This document shows positions 24,800 through 33,865 of a stretch of 64,000 nucleotides of DNA, piece after piece. The stretch is taken from the NCBI GenBank assembly GCA_039029395.1, contig JBCCGG010000029.1, positions 21,128-85,127 on the forward strand, in the 5' to 3' direction. The DNA is from JBCCGG01 sp039029395. GTDB taxonomy: Bacteria; Pseudomonadota; Alphaproteobacteria; Kiloniellales; JAKSDN01. Each line of letters starts with the position of its first letter. Position 1 is the stretch's first letter. The position numbers and the translations under genes are program-made. The notes under the pieces are model-generated. The model was not told the origin of the DNA. It saw only the letters and a list, made by a program, of their open reading frames with translations, and ran no database searches.

Positions 24800-25474
24800 T
24801 CAGGAGCTGGATTGGCGAATGCGCTGGAAGTCACGTTCGCCCGTCACCAGGGTCCATTCGACCAAACGCTTGAAGACCTTTCCGGCGGCCGCGTCGAATG
24901 CCCCAATGATGTCTTCCAGCCGGTCCGCCTCGGAATCCATCTTGGCGGCGAAGCTCTTCGAGCCGATGATCGTGCGGTCCCGGGTCCGCACCAGCTTGGC
25001 GTTGATTGCTACGTGAATCTTGGGTTTCGGCCCGTGGAAATACTCGGCCTGGAACTCCCTGAGATCCGTCATCAAGAGATAGTCGGCACGCAAGGGCACG
25101 GACTCTCGGCCGACCCCAATGATGCGCTTGGAGTTTTCGAAGGACTCGACCAACAGGGACTGCACCATGGCGGGCGCCCGGTCGGTCCAGCTGGCCCGCG
25201 CGTAGTACTCGAGCTCCGTTTGGTTGGGATAGAGCACGATGCGCGTCGTGCTCAAACCCGCGTTGGCGAATGGCACCTCGAGCTCGAGCTGCCAGATTAC
25301 CCGGGGCAGATCCTCGCTGAAGGTGCTCTTTGGGGTCAGGCGGTAAAGGATCGGCGGCGGTCCTTGGCCGGGCACCGGCAGCTCGCAGGAAGCCGCCAAA
25401 GGTAAGATCGCCAGCGCCGCGACCGATGTGAGCGCACGGCGCCGGGTGGTAAGATTTCTACTGTCCTGTTTCAT
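24800..25474 (-). CDS. ABC transport auxiliary lipoprotein (PqiC/DUF330-like) of the Mla operon
   Basis: From the ATG at 25474 (MKQDSRNLTTRRRALTSVAA) the product is 224 aa. A signal peptide ends in the lipobox LAASC, so it should be a lipidated periplasmic protein. The body has RLTPKSTFSEDLPRVIWQLE near the start and the typical IVLYPNQTELEYYARASWTDR block of this family. It overlaps the end of the MCE-protein gene by 17 bp. Such lipoproteins bridge MCE complexes to the outer membrane, so a role in phospholipid traffic is inferred. Confidence 0.85.
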   Translation of the reverse strand: MKQDSRNLTTRRRALTSVAALAILPLAASCELPVPGQGPPPILYRLTPKSTFSEDLPRVIWQLELEVPFANAGLSTTRIVLYPNQTELEYYARASWTDRAPAMVQSLLVESFENSKRIIGVGRESVPLRADYLLMTDLREFQAEYFHGPKPKIHVAINAKLVRTRDRTIIGSKSFAAKMDSEADRLEDIIGAFDAAAGKVFKRLVEWTLVTGERDFQRIRQSSS

Positions 25475-26489
25475 AGCCCTGCTGCTGATCGCCAAAGAGG
25501 AAACGGGCCGGGTCGCGCTCCACCTCGGTGGTGACCCGGTTGAGGCTCACCAGGAAATCGCGTGCCTCGGTGATCAGATTGCTGATGTTGATCAGGCCGC
25601 GGGTGGTGAACTCATTGATCGGCTCCCGGTTCTCGGCGACCAGCTCGTTGATCTGGTTGGCCATCCGGGTGATCGACTTGGAGGTTCCGCGCAGATCCGT
25701 GATCAGTCCGGCGATCTGCGTCTCGTTGGCCTCGACCGTGCCGTCCAGGCGATTGGCCAAGCGCTCGGCGGCTGCCAATGTGTCCTCTGCCTGCTTGATC
25801 AGACCGGCGCTGTCGCGCTCGATGGTCTTGGCTAGGCTGGCGACTGCCTGGGATGCCTCGCTGACGTTCTTCATGGTCGAGCTGGTGTCCTGAATCACCG
25901 CCTCGATCTCCTTGCGGCGGCTCGCGACCGCATCCGTGGTTTCCTCGACATTGGCCAGGATCGCGGCGATGCGCGCCCGGTTTTCCGCGTTGGCCAAGTG
26001 ATTGAGCCGCCGCAACAGGGCGTTGGCGTTCTCCAAGAGCTCGGGCGCGCCTTCCAGAAGCTCGGCGAGGGAGGAGGTGCGCGAAGGGATGACCGGGTAC
26101 TCCTCGCCGGGCTGGATCGTCAGGGGCGGCGAGTCCGGCGAGCCGCCGGCAAGCAGCACGTAAAGCCCGCCAGTCAGGCCCTGAATCTCGAGCTTGGCGA
26201 TGGTGTCCTCGCGGATTGGCGTGTCGGCCTGGACCTCGACGATCACATGGACCTTGTTGGGGTTCTCTTCATCCAGGCTGATAACCCGCACCTCGCCGAC
26301 CCGCACGCCGCTGTAGCGCACCGGGCTGCCGGGCGAGAGGCCCGTAACCGAACCGCGGAAGATGATCTCGTAGCGCTTTGCCTCGGCCTCGAACTGGATT
26401 TTGCCGAACCAGACGACGAAGGCGACCAGACCGACCACCATGAACAGCACGAAGCTGCCGACCAGAACGTAGTGTGCCCGTGTCTCCAT
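25458..26489 (-). CDS. mlaD: MCE/MlaD-type phospholipid transport protein
   Basis: The product is 343 aa. One N-terminal membrane anchor (VLVGSFVLFMVVGLVAFVVW) precedes an MCE domain beginning YEIIFRGSVTGLSPGSPVRY and GVRVGEVRVISLD. The later half is a long helical region (residues about 150-330) as in PqiB/Mce proteins with extended tails, longer than E. coli MlaD. It forms the hexameric periplasmic ring of an inner-membrane lipid transporter. It sits 33 bp downstream of the ATPase gene in a four-gene operon. Confidence 0.92.
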   Translation of the reverse strand: METRAHYVLVGSFVLFMVVGLVAFVVWFGKIQFEAEAKRYEIIFRGSVTGLSPGSPVRYSGVRVGEVRVISLDEENPNKVHVIVEVQADTPIREDTIAKLEIQGLTGGLYVLLAGGSPDSPPLTIQPGEEYPVIPSRTSSLAELLEGAPELLENANALLRRLNHLANAENRARIAAILANVEETTDAVASRRKEIEAVIQDTSSTMKNVSEASQAVASLAKTIERDSAGLIKQAEDTLAAAERLANRLDGTVEANETQIAGLITDLRGTSKSITRMANQINELVAENREPINEFTTRGLINISNLITEARDFLVSLNRVTTEVERDPARFLFGDQQQGYETGQ

Positions 26490-26522
26490 GGTTTAATCGA
26501 CTGCCCCTCTCGTCCCGACCCA

Positions 26523-27302
26523 CTAGTCCTGGCGCTCTGCGGTTTTGGCAGCGGCCCGGCCCCGCGGGCCCCCGAAATAATCTCGCAGCCAGGGATCAGT
26601 CTCCTGACTAAGCTGATCTATTGTGCCCACCTTAACACGTTTGTCGACCAAGGCTGAAATTCGGTTACAGATGGCATAGAGGCTGTCCAGGTCGTGGGTC
26701 ACCATAACCACGGTGAGACCCAGCGCCGACTGCAGGCCGCCGATCAGCTCGTCGAACTTGGCCGCGCCGATCGGATCCAGGCCCGCGGTGGGCTCGTCGA
26801 GAAACAGGATCTCAGGGTCGAGCGCGAGCGCCCGTGCCAGGCCGGCGCGCTTGCGCATGCCGCCAGACAGCTCCGACGGGTACTTGTTGGCGGCATCGAT
26901 CGGCAGACCGGCGAAACTGATCTTCAGGTCGACGATGTCTCTGCGCAGCTGCAAGGACAGCTTGGTGTGCTCCTTGAGCGGCGCCTCGATGTTTTGGGCC
27001 ACCGTCAGGGAGGAAAACAGGGCGCCGTCCTGGAACAGCACGCCCCAGCGGCGTTGCAGGGCCTTGGCTTCGGCCTCGTTCAAGCTGTCGACGTCCTCCC
27101 CCAGAACCTCGATGCGGCCGGCTTTGGGGGGCATCAGGCCGATGATCTCGCGCAGCAGCACCGACTTACCCGTGCCGGAACCGCCCACCACGCCCATGAC
27201 TTCGCCGCGCCGTACGGTGAAATCCAGCTCGTCGTGAATCACCTGGGTGCCGAACTGGGTGCGCAGACCGGTGACCTGGATGACCGTCTCGCCGTTCTCC
27301 AT
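26523..27302 (-). CDS. mlaF: ABC transporter ATP-binding protein MlaF
   Basis: This 259-aa ATPase is intact: Walker A VGGSGTGKS at 39-47, signature ELSGGMRKRAGLARAL, Walker B ILFLDEPTAGLD and the switch His in VMVTHDLD. The LSGGM variant is typical for MlaF and Mkl. The C-terminal tail extends past the core, as in MlaF where it contacts the dimer. It powers lipid movement by the MlaE/MlaD complex. It starts 7 bp after the permease gene. Confidence 0.94.
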   Translation of the reverse strand: MENGETVIQVTGLRTQFGTQVIHDELDFTVRRGEVMGVVGGSGTGKSVLLREIIGLMPPKAGRIEVLGEDVDSLNEAEAKALQRRWGVLFQDGALFSSLTVAQNIEAPLKEHTKLSLQLRRDIVDLKISFAGLPIDAANKYPSELSGGMRKRAGLARALALDPEILFLDEPTAGLDPIGAAKFDELIGGLQSALGLTVVMVTHDLDSLYAICNRISALVDKRVKVGTIDQLSQETDPWLRDYFGGPRGRAAAKTAERQD

Positions 27303-27309
27303 GGTGCCC

Positions 27310-28461
27310 TCAGATCCCGATCACGGAGAAGAACACCGAGGCCAGGGCGTCGAGCACGATCACCAGGAAGATCGACTTGACCACCGCGGCGGTCGTGCGC
27401 TCGCCAACCGATTCGGCCGAGCGCGAGACCTTGAGCCCTTCGTAGCAGCCGACCATGGCGATGATGAAAGCGAAAATCGGCGCCTTGACCATGCCGACGA
27501 TGAACGACTCGATGGGCACCGCGGTGTTGAGCTGCCGGGCGAACTGATAGAACGAGATGTCGAGCTCGATGTTGGCCATGACCGCGCCGCCGAACAGGCC
27601 CATGATGTCGGCATAGAATGTCAGAAGCGGCATGACCAGGACCAACGCCAACACCCTGGGCAGCACCAAAACGTCCATTGGGTCGAGGCCCAGGGTGCGC
27701 AGGGCGTCGATCTCCTCGTTGACCTTCATGGTGCCGATCTGTGCCGTGAAGGCGGAGCCCGAGCGCCCGGCGACGATGATCGCGGTCAAGAGGATGCCCA
27801 TTTCGCGCAGGACGCCGTAGCCGACCAGGTTGACCGTAAAGATCTGCGCCCCGAAGCGGGCCAGCTGATCGGCACCTTGATAGGCCAGCACGACACCGAT
27901 CAAGAAGGAGATCAGGCCGACGATCGGTAGGGCATTGATGCCGGCACGCTCCATGTGGCTGACCAGCATCACGACACGGATCGAGCGCGGATTGAACAGC
28001 GCGCGGAGCAGGGCAGAGACGGTGTGGCCGAGAAAGTTGATCAGGCGCCCGCATTCGGCGAAGACCTCCATGGTCTCCCGGCCGGTGTAGGCGACCAGAT
28101 CGATCAACGCGTTGGTCTCGGGCGGCGGCGCGGGGCACGGCTGGTCGTGGGCCGCCACGGTCTCGATCAGCCCACTATGGCTGGGATCGGCGCCGGTCAC
28201 CTCGACCTCGATGCCCTGCTGCTCGAAGCCGCGCGAGGTGCGGTAGACCAGCCAGGCGCCGGTCGTGTCCAGCGCCTCGACCCCGGCCAGGCTGAGGCGC
28301 ACCCGCTTGCAGCCGTTGACCTCGGCATCGGCCAGTGCCTGGTCTTGGTCGGTGATCGCCCGGGTCGTCCAGGCACCGTCGAAGACGATCAGCAGGCGCT
28401 CGCCGTCCGGCTGAATTGCCAGCGTCGGGCTCCGCTCTTGGGTCGTCGCCGCTTGGGCCAT
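27310..28461 (-). CDS. mlaE: MlaE-type permease with N-terminal STAS domain
   Basis: The start at ATG 28461 gives 383 aa (MAQAATTQERSPTLAIQ); a longer frame to 28593 lacks family character. The first 110 residues are a STAS domain (VRLSLAGVEALDTTGAWLVY), a unit that in E. coli is the separate protein MlaB. The rest is the MlaE permease with about five membrane segments, including GLISFLIGVVLAYQGADQL and the conserved EIDALRTLGLDPMD coupling helix. The fusion of MlaB to MlaE is common in alphaproteobacteria. It is the first gene of the operon. Confidence 0.93.
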   Translation of the reverse strand: MAQAATTQERSPTLAIQPDGERLLIVFDGAWTTRAITDQDQALADAEVNGCKRVRLSLAGVEALDTTGAWLVYRTSRGFEQQGIEVEVTGADPSHSGLIETVAAHDQPCPAPPPETNALIDLVAYTGRETMEVFAECGRLINFLGHTVSALLRALFNPRSIRVVMLVSHMERAGINALPIVGLISFLIGVVLAYQGADQLARFGAQIFTVNLVGYGVLREMGILLTAIIVAGRSGSAFTAQIGTMKVNEEIDALRTLGLDPMDVLVLPRVLALVLVMPLLTFYADIMGLFGGAVMANIELDISFYQFARQLNTAVPIESFIVGMVKAPIFAFIIAMVGCYEGLKVSRSAESVGERTTAAVVKSIFLVIVLDALASVFFSVIGI

Positions 28462-28498
28462 TTGCCTCTCACTTTGCCTAGGCCTTGAAAGATATACC

Positions 28499-28858
28499 CT
28501 ATTTGGGAGCGGCCTGGCCCCAGAAATTCCAAACCGTGCGCTTTTCGTGATCGTGGGCGGCGATCGCCTGCGGCCCACGGTCAGGTCCTTCATAGCGACC
28601 GAGCCGGCTTAGGAGTTGAAAAAAGCCAGGCCCGGGGATGCCGTCGGGCCCGCGTCCGATCGCCAGCGCCGCGATCAGCGGCTTGTTGTTCTCGTGGTCC
28701 TCCACCACCAGGTCTTCGAGCGCCAGGGTCAGCCGGTGGATCCGGTGGGGGCCGGGCATTCTGATGCGCTCGGCCAAAGCCAGATAGGTGATCGTGGTGC
28801 GGTCGGCGGCGACATCGTTGAGCGCCCGGCGCAACTGCTCGGCCAGTGCTTCAGCCAA
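28499..28858 (-). CDS. Conserved small protein of unknown function
   Basis: The frame gives 119 aa from a TTG at 28858 that overlaps the pncA stop by 8 bp. I do not recognise a named family with certainty. Residues 20-50 (ITYLALAERIRMPGPHRIHRL) look like a winged-helix or Atl1-like helix pair, and the motif GIPGPGFFQLLSRLGRY near 73-89 looks conserved in type. There is no signal peptide or membrane segment. Coupling to pncA hints at a link to NAD salvage, but that is only context. Confidence 0.6.
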   Translation of the reverse strand: MAEALAEQLRRALNDVAADRTTITYLALAERIRMPGPHRIHRLTLALEDLVVEDHENNKPLIAALAIGRGPDGIPGPGFFQLLSRLGRYEGPDRGPQAIAAHDHEKRTVWNFWGQAAPK

Positions 28859-29492
28859 GGATGGCGTCCGAGGTGATAAAGGCGACGCCGGCGGCGGTCA
28901 TCTCGCTCATCGCCGCGTCCAGCGAGCCCTCTAGGTCGATCGCCCGGCAGGCGTCCTCTATCACCACCACCTTGAAGCCTTCGCGCAGCGCGTCCATGGC
29001 GCTGTAGTAGACGCAGAAGTCGGTCGCCAGACCGGCCAGAAACACGCGGTTTTGGCCCAGGCTGCGCAGATAGCCGGTCAGCCCAGTCGGCGTCTTGTGG
29101 TCGTTCTCATAGAAGGCGGAGTAGGAGTCGATCTGTCGGTCGCAGCCCTTGCGGATGATCATCTGCGCCTTGTGAAGGGCGAGATCCCAGTGGAACTCGG
29201 CGCCCTTGGTGCCCTGCACACAGTGGTCCGGCCACAGGGTCTGGGCGCCGTAGAAGACATCGATGGATTCGTAGGGCTTGCAACCCCGGTGGGCCGAGGC
29301 GAAGGACGTGTGGTCCCACGGGTGCCAGTCCTGGGTCAGCACGACACGGTCGAAACCCTGGCCCAGGCGGTTGAGCAGGGGGACCACCTGGTCGCCCTGG
29401 GGCACCGCCAGCGCGCCTTCGGGGCAGAAGTCGTTCTGCGGATCGACCGCGATTAGGACATCGCCGTCGGTGAGCGTTATCGGTTGGGTCAT
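28851..29492 (-). CDS. pncA: Nicotinamidase
   Basis: This 213-aa isochorismatase-fold enzyme converts nicotinamide to nicotinate for NAD recycling. The catalytic Asp is in IAVDPQNDFCPEGAL, metal ligands are in TQDWHPWDH (Asp-His-His pattern), the catalytic Lys is in IIRKGCDRQIDSYSAF, and the nucleophile Cys is in GLATDFCVYYSA. All three triad residues are present. It is divergent from mmsA and followed by a small coupled gene. Confidence 0.94.
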   Translation of the reverse strand: MTQPITLTDGDVLIAVDPQNDFCPEGALAVPQGDQVVPLLNRLGQGFDRVVLTQDWHPWDHTSFASAHRGCKPYESIDVFYGAQTLWPDHCVQGTKGAEFHWDLALHKAQMIIRKGCDRQIDSYSAFYENDHKTPTGLTGYLRSLGQNRVFLAGLATDFCVYYSAMDALREGFKVVVIEDACRAIDLEGSLDAAMSEMTAAGVAFITSDAILG

Positions 29493-29605
29493 GGTCGCCT
29501 ATCCTCGCGCCGAGACCTCAAGTCTAGCCCTCATCTAGGCATTGCCAAGGGCCCCCTTGCCTGGAATAGTCCGGCCGCAGAGACAAGCGAGAGCGGGAGG
29601 GCACC

Positions 29606-31102
<1,497 letters not shown>

Positions 31103-31108
31103 AAAATA

Positions 31109-31134
31109 TCCTGTCAGAAACAATTGTTACAGGA
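31109..31134. promoter_or_regulatory. Composite palindrome, possible operator
   Basis: TCCTGT at 31109-31114 is mirrored by ACAGGA at 31129-31134, and a 10-bp perfect palindrome AACAATTGTT lies at 31119-31128 between them. The stretch is AT-rich in a GC-rich neighbourhood and lies just after the mmsA stop, about 115 bp before a small basic protein gene. It lacks a T-tract, so an operator is more likely than a terminator. Confidence 0.35.
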
Positions 31135-31247
31135 CTTTAAGCTCCGCGACATCAGCGGGACATCTTGGCTTCCCAGATAATCGACTAGAAGGCCGCGGTG
31201 CATGACGCGCCCGGCCCGACAGTCGAATAAAATTGGGAGTCGATCAC

Positions 31248-31451
31248 ATGTCTGTCGCATTCGAAACCGCGGTGCCGCGTGCCCATCGCCGCCGCCGCAT
31301 CACCGCCAAGCCGGCCAACGAAATCGAAGCAGAGCGGGATTACATGCAAGCTGTTGCCCTGTTCGGCGCACAAAGCCAGGACGCCGTGGGCGCCAAGCGC
31401 CACCTGCGGATGATCCGTCGCTTCAATCACGTCTACGGCTGGGCTTGCTAG
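31248..31451 (+). CDS. Small basic protein of unknown function
   Basis: The frame gives 67 aa from the ATG at 31248, with GGGAG 8 bp upstream. It is rich in Arg/Lys and Ala, with a basic patch RAHRRRRITAK at residues 11-21 and a helical second half ending RRFNHVYGWAC. No domain is recognised. The good ribosome site argues that it is real. Its stop overlaps the convergent receiver-domain gene by 4 bp. DNA or RNA binding is conceivable from charge alone. Confidence 0.55.
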   Translation: MSVAFETAVPRAHRRRRITAKPANEIEAERDYMQAVALFGAQSQDAVGAKRHLRMIRRFNHVYGWAC

Positions 31452-31879
31452 CTGGCCGTTGGGGCCGGGGCCAGCGTCGCCCGGTGAAGGAATTGGGCAA
31501 TGGTCCTGAGCGGGACCGGTTTCTCGATCACCGCAAAGACCGTGAGATTGGCCCGCTTTGCTTCGTTGACCGCGTCCAGATAGCCGGACATCAGAATGAT
31601 CTTCGGCTGGGGCTCCAGGTCGGCGACAATTCCGGCGACGTCGATGCCGCTGATGTCGGGCATCTTGATATCGAGTAGGACGACCTCAGGGTGATGCGCC
31701 TCTAGGGCGTCGATCGCCTGGGTCCCGTCCTCGGCCTCTAGGCAGTTGTAGCCCTGTTCGCTCAAATAACGGGTAACCGTGGTCCGCAAAACCGGGTCGT
31801 CATCGACAATCAGCACGCGCGGCAGCTCGCCGGCGCTTCCCGCCGGCTGTTTGGCGCTAATCTGATCCACCTGGCTCAT
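31448..31879 (-). CDS. Stand-alone response-regulator receiver domain
   Basis: From ATG 31879 the product is 143 aa. The receiver fold is complete: acidic pocket IVDDDP at 25-29, phosphoacceptor D70 in VLLDIKMPD, the Ser of KIILMSGYLD, and the lysine of VIEKPVP. A 20-residue Ser/Ala/Gly-rich lead precedes it. No output domain follows, as in CheY or single-domain Fix regulators. No histidine kinase is nearby, so the partner is encoded elsewhere. A farther start at 31927 would add 16 residues. Confidence 0.88.
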   Translation of the reverse strand: MSQVDQISAKQPAGSAGELPRVLIVDDDPVLRTTVTRYLSEQGYNCLEAEDGTQAIDALEAHHPEVVLLDIKMPDISGIDVAGIVADLEPQPKIILMSGYLDAVNEAKRANLTVFAVIEKPVPLRTIAQFLHRATLAPAPTAS

Positions 31880-31916
31880 CCCATAAGAGCCTACGCGGTC
31901 AAACCTTAACGAAAGG

Positions 31917-32465
31917 TTATCGCTCAAGCTCCTGTGAGTGGCCCTCGTGGGGATGGAAGCGCAGGATCGCGCCGTTGTGGACCTCTCGACCGGTCAAACC
32001 GCGGATGAAGCCCCAGTGAGTCACCACCAGGACCCGCGACCAGTCATCCTGGCCGGCCATGTGGTTTCGGAAACGTCGGCAGCGCTCGTCGACCTGGGCC
32101 TCGGTCTCGTCCAAGTTGGGCCACCATTGCTCCTCTAGGTGGTCGAAGGCGAGATTCGGCCAGCGCTCGGCCAGCTCCGAGCGGGGCGTGCCAATATCGC
32201 AAGTGAAGTAGGCCCGCTCGCGCACTACCGCCTCGATCTTGATTGGCAAGGCGAGCGACTCGGCAATGATCGACGCGGTTTCCAAGGTTCGGGTATAGGG
32301 ACTCGCCAGAATGCGCCCGATATCCTCGTCGCGCAGGGTTTCCGCCGCCGCCTTGGCCTGGAGGACGCCGTCCTCCGTCAGGCCGGGGTCGACCAATCCC
32401 GGATCCTCTCGAGTGACATGGAAATGGACATTGAAATGGGACTGGCCATGGCGCACCAGGATCAT
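31917..32465 (-). CDS. Histidine phosphatase family protein
   Basis: The 182-aa product starts at ATG 32465 and overlaps the fxsA stop by 4 bp. The catalytic motif is right at the start: MILVRHGQSHFN, and the second His is in VLVVTHWGFIRGL. ASPYTRTLETASIIAE matches the phosphoglycerate-mutase-like fold. It is a phosphatase of unknown substrate. A longer in-frame opening toward 33062 runs through fxsA and is spurious. Confidence 0.88.
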   Translation of the reverse strand: MILVRHGQSHFNVHFHVTREDPGLVDPGLTEDGVLQAKAAAETLRDEDIGRILASPYTRTLETASIIAESLALPIKIEAVVRERAYFTCDIGTPRSELAERWPNLAFDHLEEQWWPNLDETEAQVDERCRRFRNHMAGQDDWSRVLVVTHWGFIRGLTGREVHNGAILRFHPHEGHSQELER

Positions 32466-32938
32466 GGGCGCAGCCTCCGGGGCGGCTCGTCGGGCACTTC
32501 CTCGAACTCGCCGTCGATCACCCCGTCGCGCGGGCCTGAGCGATGGACCTCCTTGCCGTCGACGAAAACGCGGGTCTCGCCCGAGGCCTTCATGCGCCGC
32601 CCGATGCCCCGGCGCAGAGCCTCGCGCACGGCCGGAATGAACAGCAGTGCGCCCATCGCGTCGGTGACGAAACCGGGCACCAGCAGCAGGGCGCCGGCGA
32701 TTAGCAGGCAGGCACCGTTGAACAGCTCCTTGGCCGGCATCTGGCCTTGATCGATCTGGGTTCGGGCGCGCTCCAGGGTCGCCATGCCCTGGGAGCGCAG
32801 CTGCCAACTGCCCAGCAGCGCGGTCAAAATGCACAAGCCCAGGGTCGGCCAGAGGCCGATCCAACCGCCGACCTCGATGAAGACCGCGATCTCCACCAGG
32901 GGCATGAGTATAAATAGGCTCAGCAATAGGATAGGCAT
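32462..32938 (-). CDS. fxsA: FxsA family inner-membrane protein
   Basis: The product is 158 aa. Its N-terminus is two or three membrane segments with the family pattern LLLSLFILMPLVEIAVFIEVG, then IGLWPTLGLCILTALLGSWQLRSQG and LLIAGALLLVPGFVTDAMGAL. The C-terminal 40 residues are charged and cytoplasmic. FxsA influences phage F exclusion in E. coli; its normal task is unclear. It is divergent from the Tim44-like gene, a frequent alphaproteobacterial arrangement. Confidence 0.9.
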   Translation of the reverse strand: MPILLLSLFILMPLVEIAVFIEVGGWIGLWPTLGLCILTALLGSWQLRSQGMATLERARTQIDQGQMPAKELFNGACLLIAGALLLVPGFVTDAMGALLFIPAVREALRRGIGRRMKASGETRVFVDGKEVHRSGPRDGVIDGEFEEVPDEPPRRLRP

Positions 32939-33151
32939 GCTTGCTCTTTCCTGCGGGGGTCCTTATGTCTTCCTTAACCTTGGTCCGTAAGGTAGACAAG
33001 GTTTGCGGGGTCCGTCCAACCCCGAGCGTCGGTGCCCGGCCGGGATCCTGTTGATCCCGCAAATCACCAGATCCAAGTTCGGCCGGACGGGGGCCGGGCG
33101 GTATGATAGACTATTCCGGCACGCCACGCGACGGCCGGGAACGAGAGTCAA

Positions 33152-33865
33152 ATGGGTAGCGGCTTTCAGTTTTTCGACATCATAATTCTGGCGGCGGTCG
33201 CCGCCTTCCTGATCTTTCGCCTGCGCAGCGTGCTGGGCCGGCGCGGCGGACACGAGGACTCGCGCCCCCAGCAGGATCCTTTCCGCAAGGATCGGTCCGA
33301 GGAGAGCGGCGACGATAAGGTGATCCATCTGCCCGAGCGCGGCGCGCCGGAGCAGCCCGCACCGCGCGCCGAGGCCAAGATCGACAAGGATCGCGCGGCC
33401 AAGAGCGGCACGCCGCTCGACGACGGCCTGACCCAAATCAAGCTGGCCGACCGGAACTTCGACGACGAGGGCTTCGTTGGCGGCGCCAAGGCGGCCTTCG
33501 AGATGATCCTCCAGGCTTTTGCCGCCGGCGACACCAAGACCCTGCGGCCGCTCTTGAGCAATGACGTCTTCGAGGACTTCTCCGGCTTCATCACGGCCCG
33601 GGAGGAGGCCAAGGAGAGCCTGGAGACCACCCTGGTCGGCTTTAAGGACGCCCAGCTGATCGAGGCCGAGCTTCAGGGCAAGACCGCCTTCCTCACCGTC
33701 AAGTTCGTCTCCGAGCAGATCAACGTCACCCGCGACGCCCAGGGCGAGGCGGTCGACGGCGATCCGAGCCAAGTCGCCAGCATCACGGATATCTGGACCT
33801 TTGCGCGCAATACCCGCAGCCGCGACCCCAACTGGACCCTGGTGGCGACCCGCAGCCCGAACTAG
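33152..33865 (+). CDS. Tim44-like domain protein
   Basis: The product is 237 aa. A single membrane segment (FFDIIILAAVAAFLIFRL) is followed by a charged linker and a Tim44/TIM44-like domain from about 110 (GGAKAAFEMILQAFAAGD, later VASITDIWTFARN). In alphaproteobacteria this protein is the probable ancestor of the mitochondrial import factor Tim44; it is membrane tethered and faces the cytoplasm or periplasm. The mltA frame overlaps its last 65 bp. Confidence 0.9.
   Translation: MGSGFQFFDIIILAAVAAFLIFRLRSVLGRRGGHEDSRPQQDPFRKDRSEESGDDKVIHLPERGAPEQPAPRAEAKIDKDRAAKSGTPLDDGLTQIKLADRNFDDEGFVGGAKAAFEMILQAFAAGDTKTLRPLLSNDVFEDFSGFITAREEAKESLETTLVGFKDAQLIEAELQGKTAFLTVKFVSEQINVTRDAQGEAVDGDPSQVASITDIWTFARNTRSRDPNWTLVATRSPN

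Noticed and set aside
33041..33059. CGGGATC/GATCCCG hairpin between fxsA and the Tim44-like gene as a terminator
   Set aside because: There is no T-tract on either side, and both neighbouring genes are transcribed away from it.
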